Shown here one piece after another: positions 33,750-41,540 of a stretch of DNA of 64,000 bases. The translations under genes and the position numbers were made by a program. This DNA is from Thalassobacillus sp043497085 (GTDB lineage: Bacteria > Bacillota > Bacilli > Bacillales > Halobacillaceae): NCBI GenBank assembly GCA_043497085.1, contig JBIEKI010000008.1; one strand, 5' to 3'. The notes beneath the pieces are model-generated. The model made no database searches. It worked only from the letters and a program-made list of their open reading frames with translations, and was not told the origin of the DNA. How positions within the stretch are numbered: position 1 is the first letter of the stretch; every line of letters begins with the position of its first letter.

Positions 33750-34482
33750 ATGAACGGTCGTATACACTCAATCGAAACTTGCGGAACAGTCGATGGTCCC
33801 GGTCTCCGATACGTCATCTTCACCCAGGGATGTCTGCTCAGGTGTCAGTTTTGCCATAACCCTGACACCTGGAATCGCACTGGAGGGACGGAGAAATCAG
33901 TCGATGAAATCATGGAAGATATTAAGGAATACCTCCCTTATATCAAAGCGAAAGGGGGCATTACCGTAAGTGGCGGTGAGCCTCTGCTGCAAATCGATTT
34001 TCTGATGGAACTCTTCACACGGTGCAAAGAACTCGGTATCCATACTGCTATCGATTCATCAGGCGGCTGTTTCAGCAGCTCCCCAACTTTTTTAGCTAAG
34101 ATGGAAGAACTGTTAAAGTTAACTGATTTAGTCCTGCTTGACCTGAAGCAAATGGACTCCGATAAACATAAGTCATTGACCGGTATGACCAATAAGCAGA
34201 TCCATGCATTTGCCCACCTATTAGCTGAAAAAAACATTCCTGTCTGGATCAGGCGTGTGCTCATTCCTGGACTTACTAATGAAACAGAAGACACTTCAGC
34301 AATTAAAAGAGTTCGTCGATGGATTGGGTAACGTAGAAAAATTAGAAATTCTTCCTTATCACACAATGGGAGTTTATAAATGGGAACACCTCGGGCTAGC
34401 TTATCCCCTTAAGGGCTACCACTCTCCTTCCGAGGAAGAAATAAAACAAGCAGAAGATATCTTACAACCCGCTTCTTTTTGA
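33750..34482 (+). pseudogene. pflA: Pyruvate formate-lyase activating enzyme, frameshifted
   Basis: Radical SAM activase that would install the glycyl radical on PflB. The first frame (33750-34331) gives 193 residues with GCLLRCQFCHNPD (CxxxCxxC cluster) and VSGGEPLLQ, then runs into TAA. After NETED the family sequence continues in the +1 frame (LQQLKEFVDGLGN...LPYHTMGVYKWEHLGLAY) to 34482. One extra base at about 34290-34293 explains this. Without it, the protein would be 243 aa, the family length. There is no homopolymer longer than three at the site. It may be a true mutation, an assembly error, or, less likely, recoding. Confidence 0.85.
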
Positions 34483-34500
34483 AGAAGCGGGTTTACTTTT
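34466..34500 (+). terminator. Terminator of the pfl operon
   Basis: AACCCGCTTCTT / AAGAAGCGGGTT stem with a TTTG loop, then TACTTTTG. It includes the end of the activase frame. Confidence 0.85.
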
Positions 34501-34676
34501 GTAACCATTTATAAAGTGTTATGAGCAAATATTCCTGATTTACGATGAACAAACTATCTTACGACCTTTTTCCATTTGTCCGTCTGGAGACCGATGCCAT
34601 TTACCTTAAAGGAATGATGTGATTCCTTGAAAATTCTATATAATTTAAATCAGAGGTTTTGGAAGGAGCTGGATAT

Positions 34677-35630
34677 ATGGATAGTATCATCAAGGTAGAT
34701 GGCATACGAAAAATCTATAAAATGCGTAAGGCTAAAGAAATGTTCGTGGCAGTAGATGATGTTTCTTTTGAAGTAGAAAGAGGAGAAATACTTGGCTTGC
34801 TCGGTCCTAACGGTGCTGGTAAAACGACTACAATCAAAACAATATGCGGATTGCTGGTACCCGATAAAGGCAGCGTTATAATCAATGGTTATGATAGCGT
34901 CAAAAAACGGAATAAAGCCCTGCGACATATCAGTGCTGTCCTGGAAGGTAACCGTAACCTTTACTGGCGGATGACCGTTGAGGAGAATCTCGAGTATTTT
35001 GCCGGAAACCGCGGCATGTCCAGAAAAGCAATGAAGCCACATATCGATAAATTATTGACGCAGTTCCGATTGCAAGAAAAAAGACACGAGTTAGTCAATA
35101 AGCTGTCCCGCGGGATGCAGCAGAAGCTGGCAATCGCAGTAGCTATGCTGGCAAACACCGATGTCATCCTGCTGGATGAGCCGACCTTAGGATTGGATGT
35201 GGAAACCGGCTACGAAGTACGGGAGATTCTGAGGACAATAGCTAAAAAGGAAGGCAAGACCATTATCATCAGCACCCACGATATGCCTGTTGTCCAGGAT
35301 TTATGTGAGCGTACGGTTATCATTAACAATGGAAAGGTGATTGCCGATGAACGCGTAGATCACCTCCTTCAATTATTCAAAACGAGCGCTTACCAAATCA
35401 ACTTACAAGAACCGCTTACAGAAGAACAGCAGGAGATGCTTCATTTTGAATTCCCAATACACTCCTGGGAGGGCCTGGACTTACAGGTCAGCCTGCAGGA
35501 AGATCAAGAAATCTACGCTTTGATGGACATCCTGAAAAGAAACCATACACCGATCGAAACCATCAGCCGAACCGAAGTCAATTTTGAAAAAGTATTCATG
35601 CAGTTGGTCAAAGAGGAGGCGGCCTCATGA
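34677..35630 (+). CDS. ABC transporter ATP-binding protein
   Basis: 317-aa ATPase of the ABC-2 exporter class. Walker A is GPNGAGKTT (43-51), the signature LSRGMQQKLAIA, and Walker B VILLDEPTLGLD, with the switch histidine in ISTHD. About 100 residues follow the nucleotide domain, as in drug or polysaccharide exporters. I use ATG 34677 (GGAAGGAG upstream), not the TTG at 34659. It overlaps the permease start by ATGA, so the two form one unit. Substrate unknown. Confidence 0.9.
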   Translation: MDSIIKVDGIRKIYKMRKAKEMFVAVDDVSFEVERGEILGLLGPNGAGKTTTIKTICGLLVPDKGSVIINGYDSVKKRNKALRHISAVLEGNRNLYWRMTVEENLEYFAGNRGMSRKAMKPHIDKLLTQFRLQEKRHELVNKLSRGMQQKLAIAVAMLANTDVILLDEPTLGLDVETGYEVREILRTIAKKEGKTIIISTHDMPVVQDLCERTVIINNGKVIADERVDHLLQLFKTSAYQINLQEPLTEEQQEMLHFEFPIHSWEGLDLQVSLQEDQEIYALMDILKRNHTPIETISRTEVNFEKVFMQLVKEEAAS

Positions 35631-36403
35631 CGACACTATGGAATGTCATCCGGGTTAATACCAAAAAAGAATATATTGAAATGAAACGTTACTTCGCAAA
35701 TACATTGAGTCTGCTGCTAACCTTCTATATCATTTTTCTCGCCATGTTTTTCGGAATCCAGGTCATCGGCGATCCGGCAGAAGCAGGTGCCAACACGCAA
35801 TTCATCATCGTCAATTATATTTTTTGGTACTTCGCTATGATGACCCTTCAATCGATTGGATGGACCGTATCTGACGAAGCGATGCGCGGGACGCTGGAGC
35901 AATTATATATGTCGCCGATGGGAGCATGGCGGATTTTACTCTCCCGGTTATCAGGGATGATATTCATCCATTTCCTGATTGTGATACTTTTGTTATTTTT
36001 ATCAATGCTAACCACTGGCGAATGGCTGAACTTGAATCCAGCAGCCACCATTCCGATTTTGCTGCTGACCATTGCCAGCATGATCGGTGTCGGTTTCATG
36101 ATCGCCGGGCTGTCAATCATCTTCAAACAGATTAGTGCATTTCTGCAAATTCTTCAATTCATTATCATGGGATTGACCTTTGTACCATTATCTGTGGCTC
36201 CATACCTGATAGCTGCACCATTCGTAAAAGGTGTCGATATGACAAGACAGATCATGATTCAGAACTATACCCTGGCTGATTTCTCAACATCGGACTATAC
36301 GTGGCTGATTGCCAATGCGCTTGTTTACGGAGTTATCGGTGTTTCCGTCTATCTTGCCTGCGAAAGGTATGCCATGAAAAAAGGGCTTCTTGGACATTAC
36401 TGA
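35627..36403 (+). CDS. ABC-2 type permease
   Basis: 258-aa membrane protein with six predicted helices and the ABC-2 pattern (EYIEMKRYFANTLSLLLTFY near the start; SDEAMRGTLEQLYMSP, the coupling segment, near residue 83). It pairs with the ATPase upstream, with which it overlaps by four bases, to form an exporter. Natural substrates of this type include antibiotics, lipids and sodium ions; none can be chosen from the sequence. The antitoxin-RNA promoter of the following locus begins at its stop codon. Confidence 0.87.
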   Translation: MTTLWNVIRVNTKKEYIEMKRYFANTLSLLLTFYIIFLAMFFGIQVIGDPAEAGANTQFIIVNYIFWYFAMMTLQSIGWTVSDEAMRGTLEQLYMSPMGAWRILLSRLSGMIFIHFLIVILLLFLSMLTTGEWLNLNPAATIPILLLTIASMIGVGFMIAGLSIIFKQISAFLQILQFIIMGLTFVPLSVAPYLIAAPFVKGVDMTRQIMIQNYTLADFSTSDYTWLIANALVYGVIGVSVYLACERYAMKKGLLGHY

Positions 36404-36431
36404 TTTAAAAAATAGCCAGATGTGGTATGAT
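36404..36431 (+). promoter_or_regulatory. Promoter of the antisense (antitoxin) RNA
   Basis: TTTAAA (36404-36409), 16-base spacer, and an extended -10 TGGTATGAT (36423-36431). Transcription would begin near 36438 and run to the hairpin at 36525-36579. Confidence 0.65.
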
Positions 36432-36446
36432 GTATATAGATAATCA

Positions 36447-36480
36447 TACAATAAAAAATAGCCGCAGCTGATGCTGCGGC
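36447..36480 (-). terminator. Terminator of the toxin mRNA
   Basis: GCCGCAGC / GCTGCGGC perfect stem with a 4-base loop at 36461-36480; on the minus strand it is followed by TATTTTTTATTG. Confidence 0.8.
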
Positions 36481-36524
36481 CATGGATACACGCCCCCTCC
36501 GGGGGATCAGCTATCCACTACAGG

Positions 36525-36579
36525 AATAGGCCTCTCCCCTATCAACTTTTGGCCGAGTGAATAGGGAGGTCTATTTTTT
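36525..36579 (+). terminator. Terminator of the antisense RNA
   Basis: AATAGGCCTCTCCCCTAT (36525-36542) pairs with ATAGGGAGGTCTATT (36561-36575) with few bulges, then TTTTTA. It overlaps the last codons of the toxin on the other strand. Confidence 0.7.
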
Positions 36580-36672
36580 ATTGATCATTTGCATGATCAA
36601 CGCGAGCAAAGCGATCAAAAACGTGCCGAAAGACCAGATGACGGTCAACACTTCGTATATGCTCGTAGGCAT
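36571..36672 (-). CDS. Holin-like type I toxin peptide (Hol-Tox/BsrE-BsrH type)
   Basis: 33-aa peptide: a short polar N-terminus (MPTSIYEV), one hydrophobic helix (LTVIWSFGTFLIALLALI) and a basic tail ending INKK. This is the typical pattern of putative holin-like toxins, whose members (such as BsrE) insert in the membrane and are held down by an antisense RNA. A strong AGGAAGGGGGG precedes the ATG, but its G-run can pair with CCCCC 20 bases upstream, which would hide the ribosome site. Own promoter and terminator are present. Confidence 0.82.
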   Translation of the reverse strand: MPTSIYEVLTVIWSFGTFLIALLALIMQMINKK

Positions 36673-36734
36673 CACCCCCCTTCCTGATAGATGGGGGCAG
36701 CCGATCCTCCCTAAAAGGACGTGCTCCACTTTCA

Positions 36735-36743
36735 ATTATAGCA
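36735..36743 (-). promoter_or_regulatory. Extended -10 promoter of the toxin gene
   Basis: On the minus strand TGCTATAAT, a perfect extended -10, lies about 63 bases before the toxin ATG. No good -35 is at 17 bases, which is common for extended -10 promoters. The predicted leader of about 55 bases carries the CCCCC/GGGGG pairing. Confidence 0.7.
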
Positions 36744-36783
36744 TGGGTGCCGGGGTGAATTTTTCACCAACTTTAATCAGGAC

Positions 36784-37935
36784 TTAAGCCTCATTCAACG
36801 ATTCCTCAATCGCTTCACCAAGCTGGGTCAAAATATCCTTGGCCCCTTCTATTCCGATAGAAATTCGGACGACACGCTCATTGATCCCGATTTTCTCCCG
36901 CTGCTCATCAGTAAGTGCACGGTGAGATGTTCCTTTCGGATAAGATACCGTTGTTTCCACTCCAGCTAACGAAGGTACAATTTTAATCCATCCCAGGGAT
37001 TTGAAAAATGTATCCATATCGCAGCGCTCATTCAATTCAATCGTAATGATGGCTCCGTTTCCTTTTTCCGAAACGTAGGCCGGGTAATATACATGCTCGA
37101 TATCCGTATGGTTGCGCAGGCTTTCCGCTACATAATCGGCATTCTCCGATTGCTGCCTCATACGCAGCGCCAAGGTCTTCAGCCCGCGATGACCAAGCCA
37201 GGCTTCGAATGGACTAAGGTTGGCACCAAGATTGACCATTTTCCCTTTCGCCTTTTCAATTAGTTCTTCCCTGCCGACCAGTACGCCTGCAGAAACATCA
37301 CTGTGACCACCTATATATTTAGTCGCACTATGAACGACAAGGTCGACGCCCTCTTCATATGGCTGCAAAAGGTATGGAGTTGCAAAAGTATTATCAATCA
37401 TTGTCATTAGCTGGTGGCGTTCTGCCATCTCGACGAGAGCATTGATATTTTCTACACGTAGAAATGGGTTGGATACAGATTCACTGTATAGAAGTTTCGT
37501 ATTCTCCTGGATGGCAGCTTCTACTTCTTCCAGGTTATCAAAAGAAGCGAGTGTCACTTCAATACCAAAGGTCTGCAGTTCCTGGGTAAGCAGCTGATAG
37601 GTACCACCATAGGTGTCTTCTGCTGCTACAATATGATCGCCATGCCCGACTACTGCTAAAATGCCGCATAAAATCGCAGACATTCCGGATGAGGATGCCA
37701 TTCCAGCAGGTGCTCCCTCCAACTGAGCTACAGAGTAGCCCAAATCGTCCGTATTCGGATTGCCGTTCCTCGTATAAAGATAAGGAGCATTTCCTTCAAA
37801 GTAGCCTTCCAAATCTTCCAGGCTCTCAAAGGAGTAGGCCGATGTTTGATATATCGGGGTAGCTTTGCTGTTTATCTTGTTTTCTTCCTGCTTCAATTTA
37901 CTATGTACGACTTTCGTTTCAAATGATTTTGCCAT
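36784..37935 (-). CDS. PLP-dependent trans-sulfuration enzyme (Cys/Met metabolism)
   Basis: 383-aa enzyme of the cystathionine gamma-synthase/gamma-lyase family. The PLP lysine is in VVHSATKYIGGHSD, the aspartate in MTMIDNTFATPYL, and the N-terminal YTRNGNPN and substrate loop SYPKGTSHRAL are conserved. It may be MetB/MetI, MccB or methionine gamma-lyase; sequence alone does not decide. The segment normally reading LEGG is LEGA here. The ribosome site AGGGAG is 13 bases before the ATG, rather far. It ends near the toxin promoter. Confidence 0.85.
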   Translation of the reverse strand: MAKSFETKVVHSKLKQEENKINSKATPIYQTSAYSFESLEDLEGYFEGNAPYLYTRNGNPNTDDLGYSVAQLEGAPAGMASSSGMSAILCGILAVVGHGDHIVAAEDTYGGTYQLLTQELQTFGIEVTLASFDNLEEVEAAIQENTKLLYSESVSNPFLRVENINALVEMAERHQLMTMIDNTFATPYLLQPYEEGVDLVVHSATKYIGGHSDVSAGVLVGREELIEKAKGKMVNLGANLSPFEAWLGHRGLKTLALRMRQQSENADYVAESLRNHTDIEHVYYPAYVSEKGNGAIITIELNERCDMDTFFKSLGWIKIVPSLAGVETTVSYPKGTSHRALTDEQREKIGINERVVRISIGIEGAKDILTQLGEAIEESLNEA

Positions 37936-37965
37936 AACGTCTGTCTGCTCCCTTCGATTAAAAAC

Positions 37966-38046
37966 ACCTGGCTAGTCGCCAAATTATGGCGTAAGCCTGG
38001 TTTTTTTATATACTTTCATCCTTCAACAATAAACTTTCTTAAAGTG
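37966..38046. repeat. R3 hairpin repeat, copy 2
   Basis: GGCTAGTCGCC and GGCGTAAGCC form an imperfect hairpin followed by TATACTTTCATCC and AAACTTTCTTAAAGTG, as at 14671-14754. Differences in the stem (T/A changes) tend to be on both arms, which suggests the structure is kept. An AAGAGG-type hairpin (CCTCTTCCTAAGAAGAGG) follows at 38055-38072. Confidence 0.65.
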
Positions 38047-38157
38047 TAAAAAAACCTCTTCCTAAGAAGAGGCGTCTCAGTCATGAGGATCTTCCCCATA
38101 AAAGCGCACGTACCTTTATTTTGAATAGTTTGATTATATCCCCAAGAGGCATAACTG

Positions 38158-38751
38158 TCAAAAGGAGGATAGTTTTTTGACGGCTTCTGCAACGAAAGAA
38201 AAGTAACCGGAAGTGTGGGGACATAAGTGATGTAAACTTATCGGCTTCTGCACACCGCTTACTAAATAGCTCCCTTCCCTTCTGCCCCCTTGTAAAATTT
38301 CCTCAAAGTCACGGAAACGAAGTCGGATGACATCCTCTACCTCATCAGTGACCCTAAAACCGGGACGCTTGTTTACAGGATAAAAATAAACATGGCAAAA
38401 CTCCCGATCGATCATATGCTCTGTAATCAGCTCTTCCTGGTAACACCCTTGATATATCAAATCGTTTTCTGCCACCTTGATTCCCAACTCTTCTTCTATT
38501 TCCCGAATTCCTGCCGCAATAATTGCTTCATCTGCCTCAATATGCCCTGCAGCAGTGATGTCCAGTGTACTTGGAAAATCACTTTTATTCGCCGCCCTAT
38601 GCTGTAAATAAATATAAGGTTCTTCAGCATCTATTTCTACAAACCAGCACTGAAACGTTTGATGCCACAGCCCTCTCTTATGTACTTCCTCTCTGTCCTC
38701 CACTCCAATTTCATTACCTTGGTCATCCAATACAGTCAATAATTCGACCAT
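38158..38751 (-). CDS. Nudix hydrolase, isopentenyl-isomerase-like (YfcD type)
   Basis: 197-aa protein with the full Nudix box GHIEADEAIIAAGIREIEEELGI (given here as GHIEADE ... REIEEELGI, residues about 69-91). The N-terminus (LLTVLDDQGNEIGVEDREEVHKRGLWHQ in parts) is that of the IDI-like/YfcD group rather than MutT. Such enzymes hydrolyse nucleoside diphosphate derivatives; substrate unknown. It is monocistronic. Confidence 0.87.
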   Translation of the reverse strand: MVELLTVLDDQGNEIGVEDREEVHKRGLWHQTFQCWFVEIDAEEPYIYLQHRAANKSDFPSTLDITAAGHIEADEAIIAAGIREIEEELGIKVAENDLIYQGCYQEELITEHMIDREFCHVYFYPVNKRPGFRVTDEVEDVIRLRFRDFEEILQGGRREGSYLVSGVQKPISLHHLCPHTSGYFSFVAEAVKKLSSF

Positions 38752-38862
38752 CAGACCACCTCTTTCTCCCGATATTTCCTGCTACTCATCATGGATGTTT
38801 AGCTTTTTCATTCCCATGGAATAATAACTAATAATAACATATTAAAAAAGGAGGCCATCTTC

Positions 38863-39054
38863 ATGACTCAACAAAAACAAAGAAAGGCTACCGTTGAAAC
38901 ATCTAATGAACAAGCCGAGGTCTTCAGCAAAGGAATTTCTTTCTCTAAATCTTTTCTTCCTCCAAAACAGGAACGAGAAGAACATCCTACTGAAGGTGAA
39001 ATGATGAGCGGTCATCACGAAGTTGAAAATCACGAGAAAAAGAATGACAAATAA
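38863..39054 (+). CDS. Small hydrophilic protein, 63 aa
   Basis: Charged protein without hydrophobic segment, likely disordered (MTQQKQRKATVETS ... ENHEKKNDK). An AAGGAGG 8 bases before the ATG and a terminator right after the stop show it to be a real gene, preferred over the frame on the other strand. I do not recognise a family; small acidic/basic proteins like this are often made in sporulation or under stress. Confidence 0.65.
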   Translation: MTQQKQRKATVETSNEQAEVFSKGISFSKSFLPPKQEREEHPTEGEMMSGHHEVENHEKKNDK

Positions 39055-39057
39055 AAA

Positions 39058-39077
39058 AAGAGGGGAACCCCCCTCTT
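39058..39077. terminator. Bidirectional terminator
   Basis: AAGAGGGG / CCCCTCTT stem between convergent genes; A run of seven before it on the plus strand gives a good T run for the minus strand. Confidence 0.7.
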
Positions 39078-39507
39078 ATCTGTTTGGCATCAACCCTTTT
39101 AAAATTTGAAGATGATTACGATCTTCATCGAGTATTCTCTCAATCATCTGCTTACTCTCCGGATCAAGATCCCCTTTAACAATCTCTTCTGATAAATGTA
39201 AACCATATACGTCTTCTCCCTTTAAAGCACTTTCCAGTACCCCTGCTGTTGAATCAGGGGTGGTGAATCTACTGACAAAATTCTGCATCGACCCGACAAA
39301 ACCTTCATCGTCCACCGGATTTCCACCAAGATTCTGAATTCGTTCAGCTACTTCCATCGCATGCATCTTGTGCTCTTGCTGAATATTTTGTAACTCCTGC
39401 TTGATACCAGGGTCGTCCACGCGCTGAATAAGGTGTTCGTATGCATGAATCCCCATATACTGACCTTTTAGAAAAGCATTTAATTCTTTAATGGCAACGT
39501 CATTCAC
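39076..39507 (-). CDS. Ferritin-like DUF2383-type protein
   Basis: 143-aa four-helix protein. Helix motifs hold the putative metal ligands: ELNAFLKGQYMGIHAYEHL near the N-terminus, QEHKMHAMEVAERIQ, and DEDRNHLQIL near the end. The family (PA2169-like, DUF2383) is of unknown role, with a rubrerythrin-like fold. The start is probably the GTG at 39507 with AAAGGAG 8 bases before; the open frame to 39543 has no ribosome site. Confidence 0.75.
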   Translation of the reverse strand: MNDVAIKELNAFLKGQYMGIHAYEHLIQRVDDPGIKQELQNIQQEHKMHAMEVAERIQNLGGNPVDDEGFVGSMQNFVSRFTTPDSTAGVLESALKGEDVYGLHLSEEIVKGDLDPESKQMIERILDEDRNHLQILKGLMPNR

Positions 39508-39579
39508 AATGTAAGCTCCTTTTTTAAGCTTAGTTTGCCACATGAAAAATTAATTAACCTTTTCGAAATCATATGGAAA

Positions 39580-40491
39580 TTATTGCAGGGAGACGCCCTT
39601 GTCTGTTTCAATGATGATATCCTTATCCTTTAATCGATTGAGATGGTTGGAAATCAATTGTATATAAAACAACAAGTGCTCATCCACTTTTCCATTATTG
39701 AACTGGAGAGCCAGATCGTAGCATGACTTAGAGCCATCCTTCAGGCAAGTAATGATTTTCTGGTCGATGTCAATAATGGTGGTAATCGATTGCTCGATCG
39801 CATCATGATGGTGGTACATGACTGGCCCATGGCTTGGAAAAACTTCAGCTACATCTTTTTGTTTTAATGCATCCAGCGTAAGTAAGTATTGCTGCAAATC
39901 TATGATTTTCGTCGGAGGGCCACTTTCAATCAGCACGTCTCCTCCAAATAACAGCTTCGAACCCGGTTCGTAGAGAGAAATATGATCATAACTATGGCCC
40001 GGGGTTTCGAGTACTTCCAGCCTGCCGTCTCCTATATCAATCATATCTCCCTGTTTCACAAGATCTGTGATAGGAAGATGCTCTGCATGAGCAAAGTCGA
40101 TTTCGTCCATTGTCACTTTGGTCAACAGTTCTTCTGTAAACTGATCTGGCAGCTGAGGACGAATGCCCTCAAGCTGTTCGTAAAGTTTCGGTTCTTTTTT
40201 AGATGGATATCCGGCAAACACCCTGCAGTTAAGGTCATCAGAATGACCCAATAAAGCGCCAATATGGTCCATGTCCCGGTGTGTTACAATGAGTTGATCA
40301 ATATCCCCCCATCCTATTCCGAGCTCTTTCAAGGCAGCAGCCAGGCAGGCCTGAGAATCTGAAGACGGATGACCGGCATCAATCAGTGTGACTTTATTTT
40401 TTTTAATCAAATATACGAACACATCTCCAGAAACCGGCTGTGGCAGACTGATTCGATATATTCCCCTTTTCACTTCCTTCACATTTTTCAT
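39580..40491 (-). CDS. MBL-fold metallo-hydrolase
   Basis: 303-aa metallo-beta-lactamase-fold enzyme. The dinuclear zinc motif THRDMDHIG (HxDxDH, about residues 72-79), the histidine in ETPGHSYDHISLY, the aspartate in LLFGGDVLIESG and PSHGPVMY are all present. The C-terminal 70 residues form a small helical domain (FNNGKVDEHLLFYIQLISNHLNRLKDKD in parts), as in glyoxalase II-like or PqsE-like hydrolases. Substrate unknown. GGAGGGG precedes the ATG. Confidence 0.87.
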   Translation of the reverse strand: MKNVKEVKRGIYRISLPQPVSGDVFVYLIKKNKVTLIDAGHPSSDSQACLAAALKELGIGWGDIDQLIVTHRDMDHIGALLGHSDDLNCRVFAGYPSKKEPKLYEQLEGIRPQLPDQFTEELLTKVTMDEIDFAHAEHLPITDLVKQGDMIDIGDGRLEVLETPGHSYDHISLYEPGSKLLFGGDVLIESGPPTKIIDLQQYLLTLDALKQKDVAEVFPSHGPVMYHHHDAIEQSITTIIDIDQKIITCLKDGSKSCYDLALQFNNGKVDEHLLFYIQLISNHLNRLKDKDIIIETDKGVSLQ

Positions 40492-40650
40492 TTCGTACCC
40501 CTCCGAATTTTCCGAATATTATCACTTCTCTCAGTTTACCACATAATTTACTGATATTGGATAAGAAGTTAGCAGTAAATATCGACAGAAATCCATACCA
40601 AAGTCCCCCCAGTTTGAGTCTGGGAATTTATTTATGCATTAAATCTAATA

Positions 40651-40680
40651 AAAAACACCCCTCATCGAGGGATGTTTTTT
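40651..40680. terminator. Bidirectional terminator
   Basis: AAAAACA-CCC-CTC / GAG-GG-TGTTTTT hairpin at the end of the alpha/beta hydrolase gene. Confidence 0.65.
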
Positions 40681-41476
40681 ATCGAATGATCTTTGCTTGG
40701 TGATAGGTTTGTTTTGCCAGGTTTTCCTGTATGAAGAAGTCCACATAATGATTGAAGCTATGCCAATGCTTTGTCGGCAGTTGATGTGTCGCCTTTTCGA
40801 TATGAGTTAAGCGGACATCTTCGCATTTTCGATAATGGTAACTATGGTGATGAATCCAGAAAACACGAACGCCATACATTAAAAGGACCGGGCAGTCTAT
40901 GTCGCCTAAACGTGCTGAACAATCATATCGATAGGACTCATCGTAAAAGTCATACCAGCTTTTTAAATCTGCTTTCCCCATATGACCGGTTATCATCTGC
41001 TGAACATTCGTATCTAAAAAGTGAGATCGGGCAAGGACCCGAATCAAAGAATCAGGCTTTGTTTCAAGCCATTTCATTCCTATACGGTATTCGAGCTTCA
41101 ATAGTGGTGTTTCTACTTTTGGATATCCTCCAGATAATACTAACGCTCTGGTACGCTCTGGATAAGATAATGCGAACTCCTGGGCGACTCCCCCGCCTGC
41201 TGAATAGCCACAGATGACAGCTTTCTGAGAGCCTGTATGGTCAAGAAGCGCCTTGACTTCCTCAGCATACCGCTTTATCGTGACGGGTTCTGATGCAATC
41301 GATGAATCTCCATGTCCACTTAAGTCTGGAATCAATAATCGGTATTGATTGCTCAAGGGGTGTTGATAGGTGAAGACCTGCCTCCCCATGCCAGGCGGGT
41401 GTATCAAGACTAGTGTTATCCCTTTACCGATATCATCATAATGGATGGTACAGGAGTCATATTTGAATTCAGGCAT
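40679..41476 (-). CDS. Alpha/beta hydrolase
   Basis: 265-aa enzyme. The nucleophile elbow is GYSAGGG (serine near residue 94), the oxyanion HPPGMGRQVF near residue 27, and the catalytic histidine is in EKATHQLPTKHW. The usual acid position after the strand CPVLLMYGVR has no aspartate at the standard place; the acid may be shifted. It resembles BioH or lactonase-like hydrolases. The ATG at 41476 lies 7 bases after AGGA; the ATG at 41482 overlaps the ribosome site. Confidence 0.82.
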   Translation of the reverse strand: MPEFKYDSCTIHYDDIGKGITLVLIHPPGMGRQVFTYQHPLSNQYRLLIPDLSGHGDSSIASEPVTIKRYAEEVKALLDHTGSQKAVICGYSAGGGVAQEFALSYPERTRALVLSGGYPKVETPLLKLEYRIGMKWLETKPDSLIRVLARSHFLDTNVQQMITGHMGKADLKSWYDFYDESYRYDCSARLGDIDCPVLLMYGVRVFWIHHHSYHYRKCEDVRLTHIEKATHQLPTKHWHSFNHYVDFFIQENLAKQTYHQAKIIR

Positions 41477-41540
41477 ATACATTCCTACTTTGTTTGAAGA
41501 TTATAAACGTCGATTATTAGCATATCCGTTATGTAGCTTT

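Larger units (their letters stand above)
36438..36579 (+). ncRNA. Predicted antisense antitoxin RNA
   Basis: A stretch of some 140 bases between a plus-strand extended -10 promoter and a plus-strand intrinsic terminator. It has no reading frame with a ribosome site. It is complementary to the 3' end and untranslated region of the toxin mRNA on the other strand, and includes GCCGCAGC / GCTGCGGC and CCCCC / GGGGG hairpins enclosed by TGGATA / TATCCA. This is the RatA/SR4-type layout for type I antitoxins. Confidence 0.65.

Noticed and set aside
34281..34331. Programmed +1 frameshifting in pflA
   Set aside because: I see no slippery codon or stop at the shift point; the stop is more than 30 bases further on. 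A mutation or sequence error is simpler.
34255..34482. A separate 75-aa gene after pflA
   Set aside because: Its residues continue the PflA family sequence exactly where the first frame departs, so it is the second piece of the frameshifted pflA.
36557..36787. 76-aa plus-strand frame over the toxin locus
   Set aside because: No ribosome site; it is the antisense image of the toxin gene and its promoter.
38842..39033. 63-aa frame on the minus strand
   Set aside because: It is antisense to the small gene at 38863, which has the better ribosome site and its own terminator.
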